Shown: positions 61,809 to 64,000 of the stretch, piece after piece | Position numbering within the stretch: position 1 is the stretch's first letter | How the letters are laid out: each line of letters starts with the position of its first letter | Source of the DNA: Burkholderiales bacterium JOSHI_001 | GTDB lineage: Bacteria; Pseudomonadota; Gammaproteobacteria; Burkholderiales; Burkholderiaceae_C | Length of the DNA stretch: 64,000 bases | NCBI GenBank assembly: GCA_000244995.1 | Contig: CM001438.1 | Span: 2,256,090-2,320,089 of the forward strand | Direction: 5' to 3' | Made by a program: the position numbers and the translations under genes | The notes under the pieces: generated by a model | Seen by the model: only the letters and a program-made list of their open reading frames with translations | Told to the model about the DNA's origin: nothing | Database searches by the model: none

Positions 61809-63230
61809 ATGCCGCTCTTGACCGTCAGAGCGATCGACGCCCACAAGCCCCGCGCGCAGGCCTACAAGCTCACGCTCGACCGCGGCTTGCAGCTGCGCAT
61901 TGCGCCGGATGGCGCGCGCACCTTGCTGGTCCGCTACACCGTGAAGGGCACAGCGGTCGAGCGCCAGTACCGGCTGTCGCAGGAGTACGGCGAAGGGCCC
62001 GGCCAGATGAAGCTGGCCGCCGCCTGCTCCGAAGCGGCGCGCATCCGCGCCCTTGCGCGCGACGGCGTGGACTGGCCAGCGCAGGAGGAGGCGCGACTGC
62101 GGGCGGAGGCGGCTGCGCGCGAACAAGCGGAACAGCAAGACGGACTGACGCTGGCGAAGGCGCTTCGGGAGTACGTCGAGAAGAAGCGGCGCGCAAAGGA
62201 TGGTCTGGCGCTGAAAGCGCGCACGAAGGCCGACTACCTTGCCATGGTGGAGGCCGGCAGGACGTCCAAGACAGGCAAGAAGTTCTCCGATGGCGGGCTG
62301 TATGCCATCGCAGATCGGCTGCTGTCCAAGCTCACCGCCGATGACATCCGCGGTGTTCATGCGGCGCTGCTGAAGCGAGATGAACGCACAGCCGTGTACG
62401 CGATGCAAATTCTGCGTGCCGTGTTGCGCTGGCACGGCGTCGTGGTGCCGGGCAATCCACTGGGGAGGGACACCGCGGGACGAGATCGGATCGTGCTCGC
62501 ACCGGCGAAGGGCAACCCGTCCCCGATACCACCGGAAAAGCTGGGCGCCTGGTGGCGTGCGTCGGCCATCGCGCCGTCCAGAGTCGCCGCCGACTACTAC
62601 CGCTTCCAGCTGCTCACCGGTTGTCGAGGTGGCGAGATCCACGGCGACAAGCGTCATGGCTACGAGCCGATCAAGGTCGGTGACGTCGACCTCGCTACAG
62701 GCAAGATCGTCCTGCGGGACACGAAGAACCGGAGCGATCACAAGCTGCTGTTGTCGCGGCAGGCGTTGGAGATCGCCTCACGGCACTGCTCGGGCCGCAA
62801 GCCCGGCGAACCGCTGTTTCCGATCGTCGACGCCCGCAAGACGCTGGCCTGGATCAACACACTGGCCGGAACCAAGGTGCAGGGGCACGGTCTGCGCGCG
62901 ACTTTCGCGAGCGTTGCCGAAGAGCTCGTCTCGGGCGGCGCGCTGAAGCGGATGTTGAACCACGCCACTGGAGGGGACGTCACCTTGGGCCACTACGTTG
63001 GCAAGAGTGAGGCGCAATTGCGCGCGGCGTGGCAGACGGTCGCGGACTTCATCGATGCCGAGGCGGCAAAGGAAGATCGTCCGGCACAGGCGCTGCCTGT
63101 ACGTACCAGTAGGCTCGAACAGCGCAGCGTTGCTACGCCAGCTCGCGCGACGCGACGTCGGCCATCGCGCCGAGGGCAGACCCCTTCGAGCGAAGGGTCC
63201 AGTCCGCAGCCTATTTCCGAAGGGATTTAG
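61809..63230 (+). CDS. Tyrosine recombinase/integrase of an integrated element
   Basis: About 473 aa from ATG 61809; a TTG at 61734 would add 25 residues. An N-terminal arm-binding-like region (LTVRAIDAHKPRAQAYKLTL) is followed by a core-binding helical domain (LTLAKALREYVEKKRRAKDG) and the catalytic domain: Arg in LLTGCRGGEIHG, Lys in VLRDTKNRSDHKLL, HGLRATFASVAEEL for H-x-x-R, and the nucleophile Tyr in LGHYVGKSE. The arrangement is that of P4-type island integrases. Ser/Arg-rich tail after residue 430. It lies beside the tRNA-Asn fragment, its probable target. Confidence 0.9.
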   Translation: MPLLTVRAIDAHKPRAQAYKLTLDRGLQLRIAPDGARTLLVRYTVKGTAVERQYRLSQEYGEGPGQMKLAAACSEAARIRALARDGVDWPAQEEARLRAEAAAREQAEQQDGLTLAKALREYVEKKRRAKDGLALKARTKADYLAMVEAGRTSKTGKKFSDGGLYAIADRLLSKLTADDIRGVHAALLKRDERTAVYAMQILRAVLRWHGVVVPGNPLGRDTAGRDRIVLAPAKGNPSPIPPEKLGAWWRASAIAPSRVAADYYRFQLLTGCRGGEIHGDKRHGYEPIKVGDVDLATGKIVLRDTKNRSDHKLLLSRQALEIASRHCSGRKPGEPLFPIVDARKTLAWINTLAGTKVQGHGLRATFASVAEELVSGGALKRMLNHATGGDVTLGHYVGKSEAQLRAAWQTVADFIDAEAAKEDRPAQALPVRTSRLEQRSVATPARATRRRPSRRGQTPSSEGSSPQPISEGI

Positions 63231-63459
63231 TTGAGAGGAATCAGCGCAGATTGTTCTTCTTGGAAGGCCTCCTCGAACAAGGACTTCAAGGCGTTCACGG
63301 TCGCTCACCGGAAGAACGTGAGCGTGGACTCGTTCATTGCACAGTGGGATGCAATGCGGACTCTGCGAAGACCTGGAAGCAGTTGAGGTCAGGCGTCTAC
63401 GAGCGGATGGAGGACGACGAAGCCAGTTCTAGCCCGGTACGGGTGTGGTCGGGGGTGAA
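63231..63459 (+). other. Gap between integrase and XRE gene, no supportable gene
   Basis: Three short frames are open in turn (KNVSVDSFIAQWDAMRTLRR, then in another frame WKQLRSGVYERMEDDEASSS). Both have coding-like composition and may be pieces of one frame-shifted gene. I recognise no toxin of the HigB type here, although such a partner is usual for the next gene. GGGGGTGAA before 63460 is its ribosome binding site. Confidence 0.4.
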
Positions 63460-63780
63460 ATGAAAAGCAAGCTCAGTTTCAGAAGCACCGACAACGTCCT
63501 CGTCGACCTCGAATTCGAGGATGCCGAAGCGCTGACGGCCAAGGCCTCGCTCGCCGTGAAGCTGAACGACCTGGTCGACAAGCGCGGTCTCAGCCAGACC
63601 GAGGTCGCCGCGATCACCGGAATGACCCAGCCCAACGTGTCGCAGGTGCGGCGCTACAAGCTCCAGAACATTTCACTCGAGCGCTTGATGCGCGCCCTGG
63701 TTTCGTTCGACCAGCGGGTCGAGATCGTGGTACGGCCAGCTCGCCGCGACCGCGGCGCAGGTTTCACCGTGGTCACGTAG
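63460..63780 (+). CDS. XRE-family DNA-binding protein, antitoxin-like
   Basis: 106 aa from ATG 63460; a GTG at 63445 is also open. Residues 1-35 (SKLSFRSTDNVLVDLEFEDA) are a short N-terminal part; the helix-turn-helix is LSQTEVAAITGMTQPNVSQV, RRYKLQNISLERLMRALVSF, ending FDQRVEIVVRPARRD. This is the pattern of single-domain XRE antitoxins paired with RelE/HigB-type toxins (HTH_37-like). The usual toxin gene is not found directly upstream, so it is either an orphan or pairs with the partial gene at the window end. A role as regulator of the element is the alternative. Confidence 0.8.
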   Translation: MKSKLSFRSTDNVLVDLEFEDAEALTAKASLAVKLNDLVDKRGLSQTEVAAITGMTQPNVSQVRRYKLQNISLERLMRALVSFDQRVEIVVRPARRDRGAGFTVVT

Positions 63781-63974
63781 TCGGTCGCATCAGCGATTCG
63801 CCAACTGGCCCCGTCGTGCGGACGGAATGGTTTCGACGACGAACTCGTCGCGCCACAGGACGATCGGCACAGGTATCGGCCTTCCCACTGCGTCCGGATG
63901 ACTCGCCAGCCGCGGGTGCGGTTGAATCACTGGATGTAATAAATATATCTACCTAAGTAGCGTATGCTTCATCC
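63781..63974. other. Gap with AT-rich promoter region; possible small minus-strand frame
   Basis: A minus-strand frame 63930-63790 (GTG start, 46 codons; contains RPIPVPIVLWRDEFVVETIP) has coding-like composition but no ribosome binding site that I can see. Towards the right end the sequence becomes AT-rich (TGTAATAAATATATC), unlike the rest of the window. Confidence 0.35.
63922..63960 (+). promoter_or_regulatory. Promoter with inverted repeat before the right-end gene
   Basis: TTGAAT (63922-63927), 16-base spacer, TATATC (63944-63949); CTAC-CTAA-GTAG (63949-63960) follows directly. The overlap of a -10 and a small palindrome before a short gene suits a toxin-antitoxin autoregulated promoter. 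Confidence 0.45.
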
Positions 63975-64000
63975 ATGTGGAGCGTGCTCTTCCTCACCCT
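63975..64000 (+). CDS. Possible RelE/HigB-family toxin, first codons (gene leaves window)
   Basis: ATG 63975 followed by codons reading MWSVLFLT. Many RelE/HigB-like toxins begin with M-W-x-V followed by a hydrophobic beta-strand, and the preceding promoter has an operator-like palindrome. With only eight full codons the call is a guess based on pattern and context (adjacent antitoxin-type XRE gene in a mobile element). Confidence 0.35.

Overview
The window is about 64 kb of high-GC DNA with dense coding and short gaps. Its gene content points to a betaproteobacterium of the Burkholderiales, probably of the Rubrivivax/Leptothrix/Ideonella type. The evidence is an E. coli-type ArgG tail, an mdh-gntR-sdhCDAB-sdhE-gltA cluster, Bug/TctC and TRAP solute receptors, -10 boxes of the TAGAAT/TAAAAT kind, and a BciA-like bacteriochlorophyll reductase. 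The genus is inference; the order-level placement is fairly safe.

Layout. 1-14.6 kb: end of argG, then (minus strand) serC-serA and a crotonase-fold gene, an unassigned periplasmic protein and a helical protein, a secreted ATP-dependent DNA ligase beside exonuclease I, a class A penicillin-binding protein, an alkylguanine methyltransferase, an MFS carrier overlapping an epimerase, and a large secreted N,N-dimethylformamidase-like protein. 14.6-30.8 kb: a TCA-cycle block with acnB, a CitE-like lyase, a diguanylate cyclase, a tripartite tricarboxylate transporter (tctCBA), mdh, a HutC-type GntR regulator, sdhCDAB-sdhE and gltA. Matching GTCTT-N4-AAGAC palindromes lie upstream of acnB and between mdh and gntR, which suggests a local TCA regulon. 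30.8-40.3 kb: housekeeping genes mtfA, lpxH, two cyclophilins, a TPR protein, cysS, an AlkA-type glycosylase, accA, tilS, lysC and a tRNA-Ser(GCU).

40.3-49 kb is more accessory: a HAD lipoprotein, a lipase-like lipoprotein, a truncated IS3-type orfA, a beta-lactamase-fold hydrolase carrying two copies of a small N-terminal module, and a TetR-PhnB-VOC operon whose promoter overlaps a perfect palindrome. 47-52 kb holds a 2-oxoacid dehydrogenase E1 alpha/beta pair with a TRAP transporter (DctP and a fused DctQM) but no E2 or E3. 52-60.3 kb has two SDRs, a cupin, a BciA-like reductase, a Tat-type SMP-30 protein, a YbfB-type MFS carrier, an FeS-type cryptochrome/photolyase overlapping a DUF2256 gene, and a CIA30 protein. 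Between the two SDRs a canonical LexA box stands directly before a 28-codon reading frame with a good ribosome binding site. This is the best candidate in the window for an undescribed system: an SOS-induced microprotein.

61.6 kb to the end is the left edge of an integrated element. A 3' fragment of tRNA-Asn(GUU) is followed by a tyrosine recombinase, an XRE-type protein and the first codons of what may be a RelE-like toxin. A three-hairpin repeat of about 75 bp occurs three times in the window; two copies lie exactly where a downstream gene overlaps the stop codon of the gene before it, so the repeat is read as that gene's N-terminus.
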